This document shows positions 17,457-25,749 of a stretch of 36,535 nucleotides of DNA, one piece after another. The notes under the pieces were generated by a model. It was not told the origin of the DNA. It ran no database searches and was given only the letters and a program-made list of their open reading frames with translations. Made by a program: the position numbers and the translations under genes. The stretch's first letter is position 1; every line of letters starts with the position of its first letter. The DNA is from an uncultured Prevotella sp. (GTDB lineage Bacteria > Bacteroidota > Bacteroidia > Bacteroidales > Bacteroidaceae), in assembly GCA_945873145.1 (NCBI GenBank), contig CAMCBZ010000028.1:1-36535 (forward strand), written 5' to 3'.

Positions 17457-19307
17457 ATGAAAGATTATAATCTGGAAAATCGGAAACTGGTCATTGGCGG
17501 TATTGCTACCGTCATAGTGGCCATCTATATCTTGCGATTGTTCACGATTCAGCTTTTGAGTGACGACTATCGCAAGAGCGCCGACTCCAACGCATTCCTC
17601 AAGCAGGTGGAGTTCCCTTCACGTGGTGTCATCCGCGACCGCAACGGCAAGCTGCTGGTCTATAACCAGCCGGCCTACGACATCATGGTCGTGATGAACG
17701 AAGAGAAGGGCCATCTGGACACTTTGGACTTTTGTGAGACCTTGGGTATCACAAAGGACTATTTCATCAAACGCATGAACGACATCAAGGACCGCAACAA
17801 GAATCCAGGCTATTCGCGGTTCACCCAGCAGTTGTTCATGAGCCAAATCGACGACAAAGACTTCAGCGTCTTTCAAGAGAAGATGTTCCGCTTTCCGGGC
17901 TTCTCTATCCAGCGTCGTACCATCCGTCAATACGAATATCCCTATGGTGCTCACGTCTTAGGCGATGTCGGAGAGGTTTCTCAAGCCGATATCGACGAGG
18001 ACTCTTATTATCAGCCAGGCGACTACATTGGTAAGCTGGGCGTAGAGCGCAGCTACGAAAAGGATCTCCGTGGCGAGAAAGGCGTGAAGATCCTTCTCCG
18101 CGATGCCCACGGACGCATCCAAGGTAAATACCAGCATGGCAAATACGACCGCCGTCCGGTAGCCGGAAAAGACCTCACACTGGGCTTGGACATCCGCCTG
18201 CAGGCACTTGGCGAGCGTATGCTGGAAGGCAAGATCGGCGCTATTGTAGCCATCGAACCAAGTACCGGCCAGGTGCTGTGCATGGTCTCCTCCCCTTCCT
18301 ACGACCCACGTCTGCTGGAAGGAAAGCTCCGCAACAAATATCACAGAGCCCTCTCGAAAAACGTCTGGAAGCCATTGCTCAACCGTGCCATCATGGGTCA
18401 GTATCCGCCGGGCTCTACGTTTAAGACAGCCCAAGGCCTTACGTTCCTCACAGAAGGCATCATCAACACCCAGACACAGTACCCCTGTCACCATGGCTTC
18501 TCGTACAAGGGCTTGCATGTAGGCTGTCACGGTCACCCCTCTCCCCTGTCGATTATTCCTGCCATCAGCACGTCGTGTAACGGCTTCTTCTGTTGGGGAC
18601 TCTATCACATGTTCGCCAACAGACAGAAATATCCCAAGGTGCAGATTGCCATGAACACGTGGCGTGACTATATGGTCAGCATGGGCTTCGGCTATAAGCT
18701 GGGCATTGACCTGCCGGGCGAGAAGCGCGGACTTATCCCCAACGCCGCTTTCTACGACAAAGCCTACCACGGTTCTTGGAACGGCCTTACCGTGATCAGT
18801 ATCGCCATCGGTCAGGGTGAGGTCAACCTCACGCCGTTGCAGATTGCCAACCTCGCCTCGACGATTGCCAACCGGGGCTACTACTATATCCCCCACGTGG
18901 TGAAGTCTGTCAAAGGCGGAAGCATCGACAAAAAATATTATCAGCGCCACTATACCAAGGCTGCGCCATGGGCTTACAACGTCATCGTCGCCGGTATGCG
19001 CTCGTCAGCCATGGGTGGAACGTGTAAGCACTTCTCCACGCTCAACTTCCCGGCGTGCGGTAAGACCGGTACAGCTCAGAACCGCGGACAAGACCACTCC
19101 GTGTGTATGGCCTTCGCACCTATGGACAAGCCGAAGATCGCCTTGGCCGTGTATGTGGAGAATGGTGGCTTCGGTGCCGACTTCGCCGTACCGATGGCTA
19201 CCGTGCTGATGGATCAATATATCAATGGCAAACTCTCTCCGGCCCGCGCCCGCGAGGCTGATGAGTTGCAGAAACGCAGAATTGCTTATGGCTCAAGAAA
19301 CAGATAA
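17457..19307 (+). CDS. mrdA: penicillin-binding protein 2 (elongation transpeptidase)
   Basis: PBP2 cross-links peptidoglycan during cell elongation, with RodA as its glycosyltransferase partner. The 616-residue protein has an N-terminal membrane anchor (about 11-33), a pedestal domain with RGVIRDRNG near 56-64, and the transpeptidase domain. All three active-site motifs are visible: S320-TF-K323 with the serine nucleophile, S373-C-N375 and K536-T-G538. The sequence PPGSTFK agrees with class B PBPs. The last 20 nt overlap the start of rodA, so the two are translationally coupled. Confidence 0.96.
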   Translation: MKDYNLENRKLVIGGIATVIVAIYILRLFTIQLLSDDYRKSADSNAFLKQVEFPSRGVIRDRNGKLLVYNQPAYDIMVVMNEEKGHLDTLDFCETLGITKDYFIKRMNDIKDRNKNPGYSRFTQQLFMSQIDDKDFSVFQEKMFRFPGFSIQRRTIRQYEYPYGAHVLGDVGEVSQADIDEDSYYQPGDYIGKLGVERSYEKDLRGEKGVKILLRDAHGRIQGKYQHGKYDRRPVAGKDLTLGLDIRLQALGERMLEGKIGAIVAIEPSTGQVLCMVSSPSYDPRLLEGKLRNKYHRALSKNVWKPLLNRAIMGQYPPGSTFKTAQGLTFLTEGIINTQTQYPCHHGFSYKGLHVGCHGHPSPLSIIPAISTSCNGFFCWGLYHMFANRQKYPKVQIAMNTWRDYMVSMGFGYKLGIDLPGEKRGLIPNAAFYDKAYHGSWNGLTVISIAIGQGEVNLTPLQIANLASTIANRGYYYIPHVVKSVKGGSIDKKYYQRHYTKAAPWAYNVIVAGMRSSAMGGTCKHFSTLNFPACGKTGTAQNRGQDHSVCMAFAPMDKPKIALAVYVENGGFGADFAVPMATVLMDQYINGKLSPARAREADELQKRRIAYGSRNR

Positions 19308-20757
19308 ACAACCCGGAATACTCCAGAGTCTCGACTGGTGGACGATTGGCATCTACATGGCGCTGCTGCTCTTCGGCTGGATCAGTGTCTGCGGTGCGAG
19401 CTACACCTATGGCGAGACCGACATCTTCAGCCTGAGCACGCGCTCGGGCATGCAGATCGTGTGGATAGGCACGTCGTTGGTGCTGGGCTTTGTCATTCTC
19501 ATGCTCGATGACCGCTTCTACGACACGTTTGCCTACGTCATCTATGGTTGCTTCATGGTACTGCTTTTCTTGACCATCTTCAATCCTCATGAGATCAAGG
19601 GCTCACGGTCGTGGCTGGTATTGGGCCCGTTGCGACTGCAGCCGGCAGAGTTTGCGAAGTTTGCCACTGCGTTGGCGTTAGCCAAACTGATGAGCACCTA
19701 TGGCTTCACCATGCACCAGCTCAAGCATTTCATGACTGCCTGCGCATTGGTTTTCCTGCCCATGCTGCTCATCATCGGACAGCGCGAGACGGGTTCAGCA
19801 CTGGTCTACCTGTCGTTCTTCCTGATGTTCTATCGCGAAGGCATGCCCGGCAGCATTCTTTTCACAGGTGTGGCTATGGTGGTGTACTTCGTCGTTGGTA
19901 TCAAATACGAACAGGTGTTCCTTTGGGACACGCCGACTTCTGTCGGTAAGTTCATCGTGCTGTTGCTGGTACAGATCTTCTCCGCGGGCATGATCTACGT
20001 CTACTGCAACGACCGCGACAAAGCCCTGCGCATCATTGGCATCAGCCTTGGCGTGACCTTGCTGGCGCTGCTCTTCTCTGAGTTCGTCATTCGTTTCGAC
20101 ATCGTTTGGATTCAGCTCTGCATCTGTGCAGCACTGATTGGCTACCTCACCTTCCAAGGCTTGTCGACACGACTCATCAACTACATGCTCACCGCTCTGT
20201 TTGCCGTGGGTTCCATCATCTTCTTCTACAGTGCCGACTACGTGCTCAACGATGTCATGGAGCCTCACCAACGCGTGCGTATCAACGTACTCTTAGGCCT
20301 CGATGAAGACCTCGCGGGTGCCGGATACAACGTCCATCAGAGTGAGATCGCCATTGGCTCCGGTGGACTGCAAGGCAAGGGCTTCCTCAATGGTACACAG
20401 ACCAAGCTAAAGTTCGTACCGGAGCAGGACACCGACTTCATCTTCTGTACCGTAGGAGAGGAGGAAGGCTTCCTCGGCTCAGCGGGTGTCTTGCTGCTCT
20501 TCCTGGCGTTGATTCTCCGCCTCATCCACCTTGCCGAGCGACAACCATTTAAGTTCGGACGCGTCTATGGCTACTGTGTGCTGAGCGTCTTCCTCTTCCA
20601 TGTGTTCATCAATGTGGGCATGGTATTGGGCCTGACACCTGTGATCGGCATCCCGCTACCCTTCTTCAGCTATGGTGGCTCGTCGTTGTGGGGCTTCACC
20701 ATTCTGCTGTTCATCTTCCTACGTCTCGATGCCGGCAGAAACCTCGTGAGAACATAA
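19288..20757 (+). CDS. rodA: RodA, SEDS peptidoglycan glycosyltransferase
   Basis: RodA polymerises lipid II in the elongasome with PBP2. A 489-residue multi-pass protein with about ten membrane segments. SEDS signatures include SRSWLVLGPLRLQPAEFAKF in the middle and the C-terminal GLTPVIGIPLPFFSYGGSS. It is longer than E. coli RodA (about 370 residues), mainly through extra hydrophobic sequence in the middle, which appears to be a Bacteroidota trait. The start at MAQETDKQ (19288) gives a 20-nt overlap with mrdA; an upstream in-frame ATG at 19225 would add a sequence unlike the family and a longer overlap. Confidence 0.95.
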   Translation: MAQETDKQPGILQSLDWWTIGIYMALLLFGWISVCGASYTYGETDIFSLSTRSGMQIVWIGTSLVLGFVILMLDDRFYDTFAYVIYGCFMVLLFLTIFNPHEIKGSRSWLVLGPLRLQPAEFAKFATALALAKLMSTYGFTMHQLKHFMTACALVFLPMLLIIGQRETGSALVYLSFFLMFYREGMPGSILFTGVAMVVYFVVGIKYEQVFLWDTPTSVGKFIVLLLVQIFSAGMIYVYCNDRDKALRIIGISLGVTLLALLFSEFVIRFDIVWIQLCICAALIGYLTFQGLSTRLINYMLTALFAVGSIIFFYSADYVLNDVMEPHQRVRINVLLGLDEDLAGAGYNVHQSEIAIGSGGLQGKGFLNGTQTKLKFVPEQDTDFIFCTVGEEEGFLGSAGVLLLFLALILRLIHLAERQPFKFGRVYGYCVLSVFLFHVFINVGMVLGLTPVIGIPLPFFSYGGSSLWGFTILLFIFLRLDAGRNLVRT

Positions 20758-20770
20758 GACTGCCTGAAAG

Positions 20771-20850
20771 TTGACGCTATATATATAATAAGGTGTAGCC
20801 AATATCACGGAAGCCGGATCTCCTATATATAATAAGGTGTAGGAAGATCC
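20771..20850 (+). repeat. two short hairpins with an identical loop sequence, 3' of rodA
   Basis: Two copies of TATATATAATAAGGTGTAG (20780-20798 and 20824-20842) lie 44 nt apart. Each is framed by complementary arms. Copy 1 has GCTA (20776-20779) with TAGC (20796-20799), plus TTG/CAA outside. Copy 2 has GGATCT+CCTA (20816-20825) with TAGG+A+AGATCC (20840-20850). The arms differ but keep pairing while the loop TATATAATAAGGTG is constant, which suggests a structured RNA or DNA element. Confidence 0.6.
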
Positions 20851-20875
20851 AGCGACATCAAAATACAATAACAAC

Positions 20876-20930
20876 AAACGCTCAAAACGATTCACCGAAA
20901 AGTGGTATCGTTTTGAGCGTTTCTGTTTTT
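20876..20930. terminator. strong bidirectional terminator between rodA and the gldH operon
   Basis: A perfect 16-bp stem pairs 20876-20891 with 20907-20922 around a 15-nt loop, followed by TCTGTTTTT on the plus strand. It sits between the convergent rodA and the outer-membrane protein gene, so it can stop both transcripts. Confidence 0.9.
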
Positions 20931-20944
20931 ATATTCCACAGCCA

Positions 20945-21661
20945 TCAGAAGCAATACGTGAAGGCGACAAACAACGAGAACGTCTTGTCGTAGCTGTCGT
21001 GACCATAATAGCGCTTGTCCTGATAATACATATTGTTGCGGCAATAGGCGATATTATAGTTGGAGATGCTCCATCCCAAGGAGATCAGCGACTGGTCGAC
21101 ACGCACAGAGACCGCCGATCTTACCCGCCAGAACTTCCAACGCCCGTCACGGTTCTTCAGCGTGAAGCCTTCGTGGACAACACGGTTACCGTCATCAAAC
21201 CTAAAGCCCGAGTAATACACCTTGTCATTGCGTGGGAAAGACAGTACCAATCCCGGATCGCAGCGCAGCAGCAAGCCCCAGCTGTGGCGTTTGTTCATCC
21301 ATAAGGTGGGTGTACGGAACGAGAGCATGGGATGGATATTTAACTTGACGATACGGTCAGGATCATATTCGTCATCATCTTCGGCTTCGATCAGCGGCCG
21401 GTTGCCATAGTCGTCGTCGAGTTCCACACCGATGCCGAGACCGACATAGTCCAGCGGATACCATTGATAGTCCAACTCATATTCTACACTAGTTTCCTCG
21501 CTTGTGTTCAATCCTACTTGCAGACTGGCTGCCTGCTTGGGCAAGCGTCCAAACTCCTTCGCCTCCACTCTTGCCAAAGAGTCCACGTTAATGGCATGAG
21601 AAGTGAGCGGCAACAGCAAACTGGCAACGACAAACACACCTTTCAAAGGCAAGTCCTTCAT
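20945..21661 (-). CDS. hypothetical outer-membrane-type beta protein
   Basis: The 238-residue protein is not recognised. It has a signal peptide (MKDLPLKGVFVVASLLLPL, cleavage near SHA at 21-23). Alternating hydrophobic strands separated by acidic turns follow (VEYELDYQWYPLDYVGLGIGVE, a DDDEYDPD loop, SFRTPTLWMNK), and the end is an aromatic VAFTYCF, typical of small outer-membrane beta-barrels of perhaps eight to ten strands. It lies 28 nt downstream of gldH with no promoter in between and is the last gene before the terminator, so it is probably expressed with the metF-holB-ricT-gldH operon. Function unknown. Confidence 0.65.
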   Translation of the reverse strand: MKDLPLKGVFVVASLLLPLTSHAINVDSLARVEAKEFGRLPKQAASLQVGLNTSEETSVEYELDYQWYPLDYVGLGIGVELDDDYGNRPLIEAEDDDEYDPDRIVKLNIHPMLSFRTPTLWMNKRHSWGLLLRCDPGLVLSFPRNDKVYYSGFRFDDGNRVVHEGFTLKNRDGRWKFWRVRSAVSVRVDQSLISLGWSISNYNIAYCRNNMYYQDKRYYGHDSYDKTFSLFVAFTYCF

Positions 21662-21689
21662 CTTTCTATTCTTTACTTCAACGTCCCAA

Positions 21690-22193
21690 TTACTTCATCA
21701 TCCGCCTCATACTGATGCCGATATCCGAAAGTCCCGGTAGTATCTCACGCTTCATGATATGGCGCACGGTGATATGCAGCGAGTCGCCCTGCTGTAGTTT
21801 CATTGCTGAGACGTGGTAGTGGTATTGGTAGAAGATGATGCCCTGTCCCTTTACCTTACCGTTGTCATCACGGAGCGAGCAGTTGATTGTGTCGTTTTTC
21901 ACCATCAAAGGCTGGGGATATGGCTCTTTCTTTCCCTTGTCAGTAGGATGATAGACCGCCTGACTGACCACCATGGTGACGCTCAGGAAGGGATACATGT
22001 TGTTCATGCGCAGTCCCAAGTCAGTAGCATACCAACCGGAATCACGCAGTGCCGCCACGTCATAGCTGAGCACATCGGCCTTATCCCACCCCGAGATGGG
22101 CACATTCTGATAGTGGTCATAGACCTGGTTGCCCGTACAACTGCAGCAGAGCATCACCAAGGTCCATACACCCCAAAACAAAAAACGCCTCAT
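21690..22193 (-). CDS. gldH: GldH, gliding-motility-type lipoprotein
   Basis: The 167-residue protein begins with a lipoprotein signal (MRRFLFWGVWTLVMLCCSC, lipid-bearing Cys near 19). The mature part has the GldH pattern: an early YDHYQNVPISGWDKADVLSYDV segment, a central NMYPFLSVT strand and a final HIMKREILPGLSDIGISM stretch. GldH is required for gliding in Flavobacterium, but homologues persist in non-motile Bacteroidota, where the role is unclear. It follows ricT after 5 nt, the order known from many Bacteroidota. Confidence 0.85.
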   Translation of the reverse strand: MRRFLFWGVWTLVMLCCSCTGNQVYDHYQNVPISGWDKADVLSYDVAALRDSGWYATDLGLRMNNMYPFLSVTMVVSQAVYHPTDKGKKEPYPQPLMVKNDTINCSLRDDNGKVKGQGIIFYQYHYHVSAMKLQQGDSLHITVRHIMKREILPGLSDIGISMRRMMK

Positions 22194-22198
22194 GACTA

Positions 22199-23542
22199 TT
22201 ATTCGTTTGTAGAAGGAGTCGCGGGCTGTGCTTTCGCCTTGTTCCCATTATCCTTCTTCTGTTCTTTCGTCTGCTCCCGCTGCGGCTGTGCGCTGGCGGG
22301 TCCGCTCTTAGGCTTGTCATTTCCTGCAACCTGGGCCTTGTCGCCCTTCGGCTTGCGGTTTTTATTGTCCGGCCGGTTGGCACGCTGTGCCTTCTGCTGC
22401 TTTCCGTTACCCTGCTCACCGGCGGCAGCCTGCCTGTCGGCCTTGTTTTTATTGTTTTTCCGTTTCTTTTTCTTTGCCTTGTCAAAACGGCTGATGTCCG
22501 TATCGGCCAGGAGGTCGATCGGCTTCTTCACCGCTTTGGCCTTGTCATCCTCTTGCAGCGACAACGGCTTCTCACCCTTCTTGTTCATCGCAATGATCTC
22601 GCGGGCACGCTCCGCCGTGATCGTCTCAAGGTTAGCAGCCAAGTTCTTGTCGGTCGAATACTGGCACAGACCGGCAAGAATGTCCGTCTTGAAGAGATGA
22701 TACTCGCCGTCGGCGGTTTCCAGCACGGCGTCCTTCGGCGGCAACTTCTTCCCGGCCTCGATATATTCGTCCACCTCGTAGTTGAGACAACACTTGAGTT
22801 TGGCGCACATACCGGCCAGTTTCTGCGGATTGAGCGAGATATCCTGGAAGCGGGCCGCGTTAGTCGACACACTGGAGAAGTTCTTCATCCACGTGGCGCA
22901 GCAGAGCTCACGGCCGCAGGGACCTGTTCCGCCGATACGTCCTGCCTCCTGGCGGGCACCGATCTGCTTCATCTCTATGCGCACATGAAACGTCTCGGCC
23001 AGCACCTTGATGAGTTTTCGGAAGTCCACACGCTCGTCGGCGATATAGTAGAAGATGGCCTTGTTGCCGTCGCCCTGGTATTCCACGTCACCGATCTTCA
23101 TTTGCAGTCCCAAATCCTTGGCAATCTGTCGGCTCTGAATCATCGTACCGTGCTCGCGGCTCTTGGCCTCCTTATATTTGTCCATGTCCACGGGCTTGGC
23201 GATGCGATAGATGCGTCGGATCTCATCAGAGGATTTGAGATTGGCCTTTTTCAGTTGCAACTTCACCAAACGACCCGTCAGCGTCACCACGCCGATGTCG
23301 TGACCGGGATTCGCTTCCACGGCTACGATGTCGCCTTTCTGCAAATCCAGGTTGTTCACATTGTGGTAGTAACCCTTGCGGGTGTTCTTGAACTGCACCT
23401 CCACCAAGTCTGTCGACTCAGCATTGCCCGGCACGTCAGCCAGCCAATCATAGGTGTTGAGTTGTTTGTCTTGCCGGCTGACACCACGGCAACACAGGCC
23501 ACGGTCACAGCCGGTACATATATGATCATTACAGTTTCTCAT
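22199..23542 (-). CDS. ricT: RicT-like PSP1 domain protein with basic tail
   Basis: The 447-residue cytoplasmic protein has a PSP1 domain at about 45-260. RicT in Bacillus, with RicA and RicF, forms an Fe-S-containing complex affecting RNA processing and development. The conserved cysteines are present: GPCGRELCC (209, 214, 215) and MCAKLKCC (246, 251, 252). An additional cluster C4, C9, C12, C17, C18 lies at the N-terminus. The region after about residue 350 is a Lys/Asn/Gln-rich, probably disordered tail of nearly 90 residues, suggestive of nucleic-acid or ribosome contact. It sits three nt after holB and five before gldH. RicA and RicF partners are not seen. Confidence 0.85.
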   Translation of the reverse strand: MRNCNDHICTGCDRGLCCRGVSRQDKQLNTYDWLADVPGNAESTDLVEVQFKNTRKGYYHNVNNLDLQKGDIVAVEANPGHDIGVVTLTGRLVKLQLKKANLKSSDEIRRIYRIAKPVDMDKYKEAKSREHGTMIQSRQIAKDLGLQMKIGDVEYQGDGNKAIFYYIADERVDFRKLIKVLAETFHVRIEMKQIGARQEAGRIGGTGPCGRELCCATWMKNFSSVSTNAARFQDISLNPQKLAGMCAKLKCCLNYEVDEYIEAGKKLPPKDAVLETADGEYHLFKTDILAGLCQYSTDKNLAANLETITAERAREIIAMNKKGEKPLSLQEDDKAKAVKKPIDLLADTDISRFDKAKKKKRKNNKNKADRQAAAGEQGNGKQQKAQRANRPDNKNRKPKGDKAQVAGNDKPKSGPASAQPQREQTKEQKKDNGNKAKAQPATPSTNE

Positions 23543-23545
23543 GAA

Positions 23546-24691
23546 CTATCTTCTTAATAATATTATCATTTTCATTGCCAAATCGAAGAATGCGATCTTG
23601 GCGTTGGCGTTTTGACCAATGTTTCTATAGGCGAGCTGCAAGAGCTCACCCATCTCCACGACATTGCGCTCGTTGATGAAGCGCGCGAAGTTCTGTGCGA
23701 AATGCTCCTCCTCCGATGTCATATAGTTGAGATCGGGCTGCCGGAAGTTATACATGAAGTTCTCGCGGACGAGATAGAGGAAGTAGACGAGCATACGACG
23801 CTGCTTCTCGCGTCCGAAGACAGTGACGGCCTCACTCCAGTTTTTCAGTTCCCGTAGGTCGCGCGTATAGGCTTTTCTCATCAACATGACAAAGAGATCA
23901 AAGAACTGGCGGTTCTCGTTTCCGGCATCCAACTCCTGCAACGCCTGCAGCCAGCTGCCCATTGCCGATCGCGCCACACGGTGAGCGGTATCTTCGTCAA
24001 GGCCGCGCCGCGCTACCAAAGCCTGCTCGATATCCTCGTCCGCTATGCGATGCACGTCGAAACGCTGCACGCGACTGCGTATCGTCTCCAGCAGTCGTTC
24101 CGGCTCTTCGCTCACCAGTAGGAAGACCGTCTTCTGTGGTGGCTCCTCCAAAAGCTTCAGCATCTTGTTGGCGCACGTCAGATTCATACGTTCCGGCAAC
24201 CATATCACGCTGACCTTATAGCCGCCCTGTGTAGGTTTGAGATACAGCCGATGGCTCAGAGCGTCGCTCTCAGCCTCGAAGATCACAGCCTGCTGGTTCT
24301 CGGCACCCATCATCGTCATCCATTGTTCCATGGTGAAGTAAGGCCCTTTGGCCAGCAGTTCATGCCACTGCTTTGCGAAGTCGTCGCATACCATCTTATG
24401 GTCACTGGCTGTGCCCTTGGGCTTGATGATCGGGAAGGAGAAGTGGAGATCAGGGTGCTGCCATTTGGCCAGCATCGCCACAGCATTGCGCCGCAGAGCA
24501 TCGTTGTCCACCATCGACTTGCCATTCCACGGCTCGCCTAAGAGAAAAGACGCGAAGGCAAGTGCCAATGCGAACTTGCCGGATCCTTGTGGTCCGACAA
24601 ACATCAAGGCATGCGGGATGCGGTTTTCATCCACGAGCTGCATGAGTCTTTGCCATGCCTCCTGCTGTCCTATCGCCTCTGTGCTCTGCAT
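23546..24691 (-). CDS. holB: DNA polymerase III clamp loader subunit delta'
   Basis: The protein is part of the clamp loader that places the beta clamp on DNA. From the ATG at 24691 it has 381 residues. The AAA+ fold is evident: GPQGSGK at 33-39 (Walker A-like), a TCANKMLKLLEEPP helix and the SR-containing IRSRVQRF sensor region. The four-cysteine zinc module of E. coli DnaX/delta' is absent; only two cysteines are visible. The metF stop and this ATG overlap as TGATG, indicating coupling; a GTG three bases earlier is possible but less likely. ricT follows after 3 nt. Confidence 0.9.
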   Translation of the reverse strand: MQSTEAIGQQEAWQRLMQLVDENRIPHALMFVGPQGSGKFALALAFASFLLGEPWNGKSMVDNDALRRNAVAMLAKWQHPDLHFSFPIIKPKGTASDHKMVCDDFAKQWHELLAKGPYFTMEQWMTMMGAENQQAVIFEAESDALSHRLYLKPTQGGYKVSVIWLPERMNLTCANKMLKLLEEPPQKTVFLLVSEEPERLLETIRSRVQRFDVHRIADEDIEQALVARRGLDEDTAHRVARSAMGSWLQALQELDAGNENRQFFDLFVMLMRKAYTRDLRELKNWSEAVTVFGREKQRRMLVYFLYLVRENFMYNFRQPDLNYMTSEEEHFAQNFARFINERNVVEMGELLQLAYRNIGQNANAKIAFFDLAMKMIILLRR

Positions 24692-25647
24692 CACATCAAC
24701 TGTTGAGCCACTTCCACGACGCTGTCCACTGCGGACACGGTGTAGAAATGGATGTCCTTGACACCGGCGGCAAAGAGCTCACGGCACTGGTTCACCGTCC
24801 ACTCGATACCCAGCGCGCGTGCGTCGTCGTCGTTCTTGCACTTCACAGCCTCGGCGGCGAGTTCCTGCGGCATGTCGCAATGGAAGGTCTTCGGCACCAT
24901 CGTGATCTGTGAGCACTTGGCAAAAGGCTTGATACCCGGCACGATGGGGATGGTGATGCCCATGGCACGCGCCCGCTTCACAAAGTCGAAATATTTTCGG
25001 TTGTCATAGAAGAGCTGTGTGACGGCATAGTCCGCGCCCATGTCCTGCTTCTGTTTCAGGTAGGCCATGTCCATGTCGATGTTGGGTGCTTCCTCATGTT
25101 TCTCGGGATAGGCAGCCACACCATAGTGGAACGGTTCTCCCGGATGCTTGATCGGCGTGCCGTCAACGAAGAATCCCTCATTGAAGCGGTTGACCTGTGC
25201 GATCAAGTCCGTGGTGTGGGCATAGCCACCGGACACGGGTTTGAAGGTCTTGTCGTCCTTTGCCTTGTCACCGCGCAACAGCAGCACGTTGTTGATGTCC
25301 AGAAACTGCAGGTCGATGAGTTCGTATTCGATGTCCTCCGCCGTGGCTCCACTGCAGATGACATGCGGGATGACCATCACGCCATAGTGCTTCTGTATGG
25401 CTGCCGCGATGGCGATGGTACCCGGGCGGCGGCGGATGCGCTGACGCTCATAGTGTCCGCCTTCGAGTTCACGATAGACATATTCGCTGTGATGCGTGGT
25501 GATATTGACATACAGCGGCTTCATCTCGCACATCTTGTCGAGATTGCGGAACAGCGCTCCCGTGCCGTTTCCCTTCAGGGGAGGCAGCACCTCTATGGAG
25601 AAGCCGTTGGGGCGGCTGTTGTCGTTAAGAATATCTATGACGTTCAT
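24691..25647 (-). CDS. metF: methylenetetrahydrofolate reductase
   Basis: The flavoenzyme reduces 5,10-methylene-THF to 5-methyl-THF for methionine synthesis. The 318-residue single catalytic domain is a TIM barrel: N-terminal IEVLPPLKGNG (the SFEFFPP-like motif with the catalytic Glu), YVNITTHHS, the PHVICSGATAEDIEYEL segment, LRGDK and the GADYAVTQLFYDN FAD/substrate strand, then VPGIKPF. Length is that of bacterial MetF, without the eukaryotic regulatory domain. First gene of the operon metF-holB-ricT-gldH; the 25689-25720 promoter drives it. Confidence 0.95.
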   Translation of the reverse strand: MNVIDILNDNSRPNGFSIEVLPPLKGNGTGALFRNLDKMCEMKPLYVNITTHHSEYVYRELEGGHYERQRIRRRPGTIAIAAAIQKHYGVMVIPHVICSGATAEDIEYELIDLQFLDINNVLLLRGDKAKDDKTFKPVSGGYAHTTDLIAQVNRFNEGFFVDGTPIKHPGEPFHYGVAAYPEKHEEAPNIDMDMAYLKQKQDMGADYAVTQLFYDNRKYFDFVKRARAMGITIPIVPGIKPFAKCSQITMVPKTFHCDMPQELAAEAVKCKNDDDARALGIEWTVNQCRELFAAGVKDIHFYTVSAVDSVVEVAQQLM

Positions 25648-25688
25648 ATCTTGTCAGAAATAGCTGGCGTTTCTATTTTTTTTGGCTA

Positions 25689-25720
25689 CAAAGATAACAA
25701 AAAAAAAGCGCATCAGCAAA
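25689..25720 (-). promoter_or_regulatory. sigma-ABfr promoter of the metF-holB-ricT-gldH operon
   Basis: On the minus strand -33 TTTG (25717-25720) and -7 TATCTTTG (25689-25696) are separated by exactly 20 nt, about 41 nt before the metF ATG. This is one of the best matches in the window. Confidence 0.8.
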
Positions 25721-25749
25721 TAATATATAGATTTAGCCCCTCATTATTC

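Noticed and set aside
19225..19287. Longer N-terminus for RodA starting at 19225
   Set aside because: It would overlap the PBP2 gene by 83 nt and add a basic, non-conserved peptide before the first membrane helix; the ATG at 19288 fits better.
24692..24694. GTG start for holB
   Set aside because: The ATG three bases later forms a TGATG overlap with the metF stop and gives the same protein minus one residue; ATG is the simpler choice.
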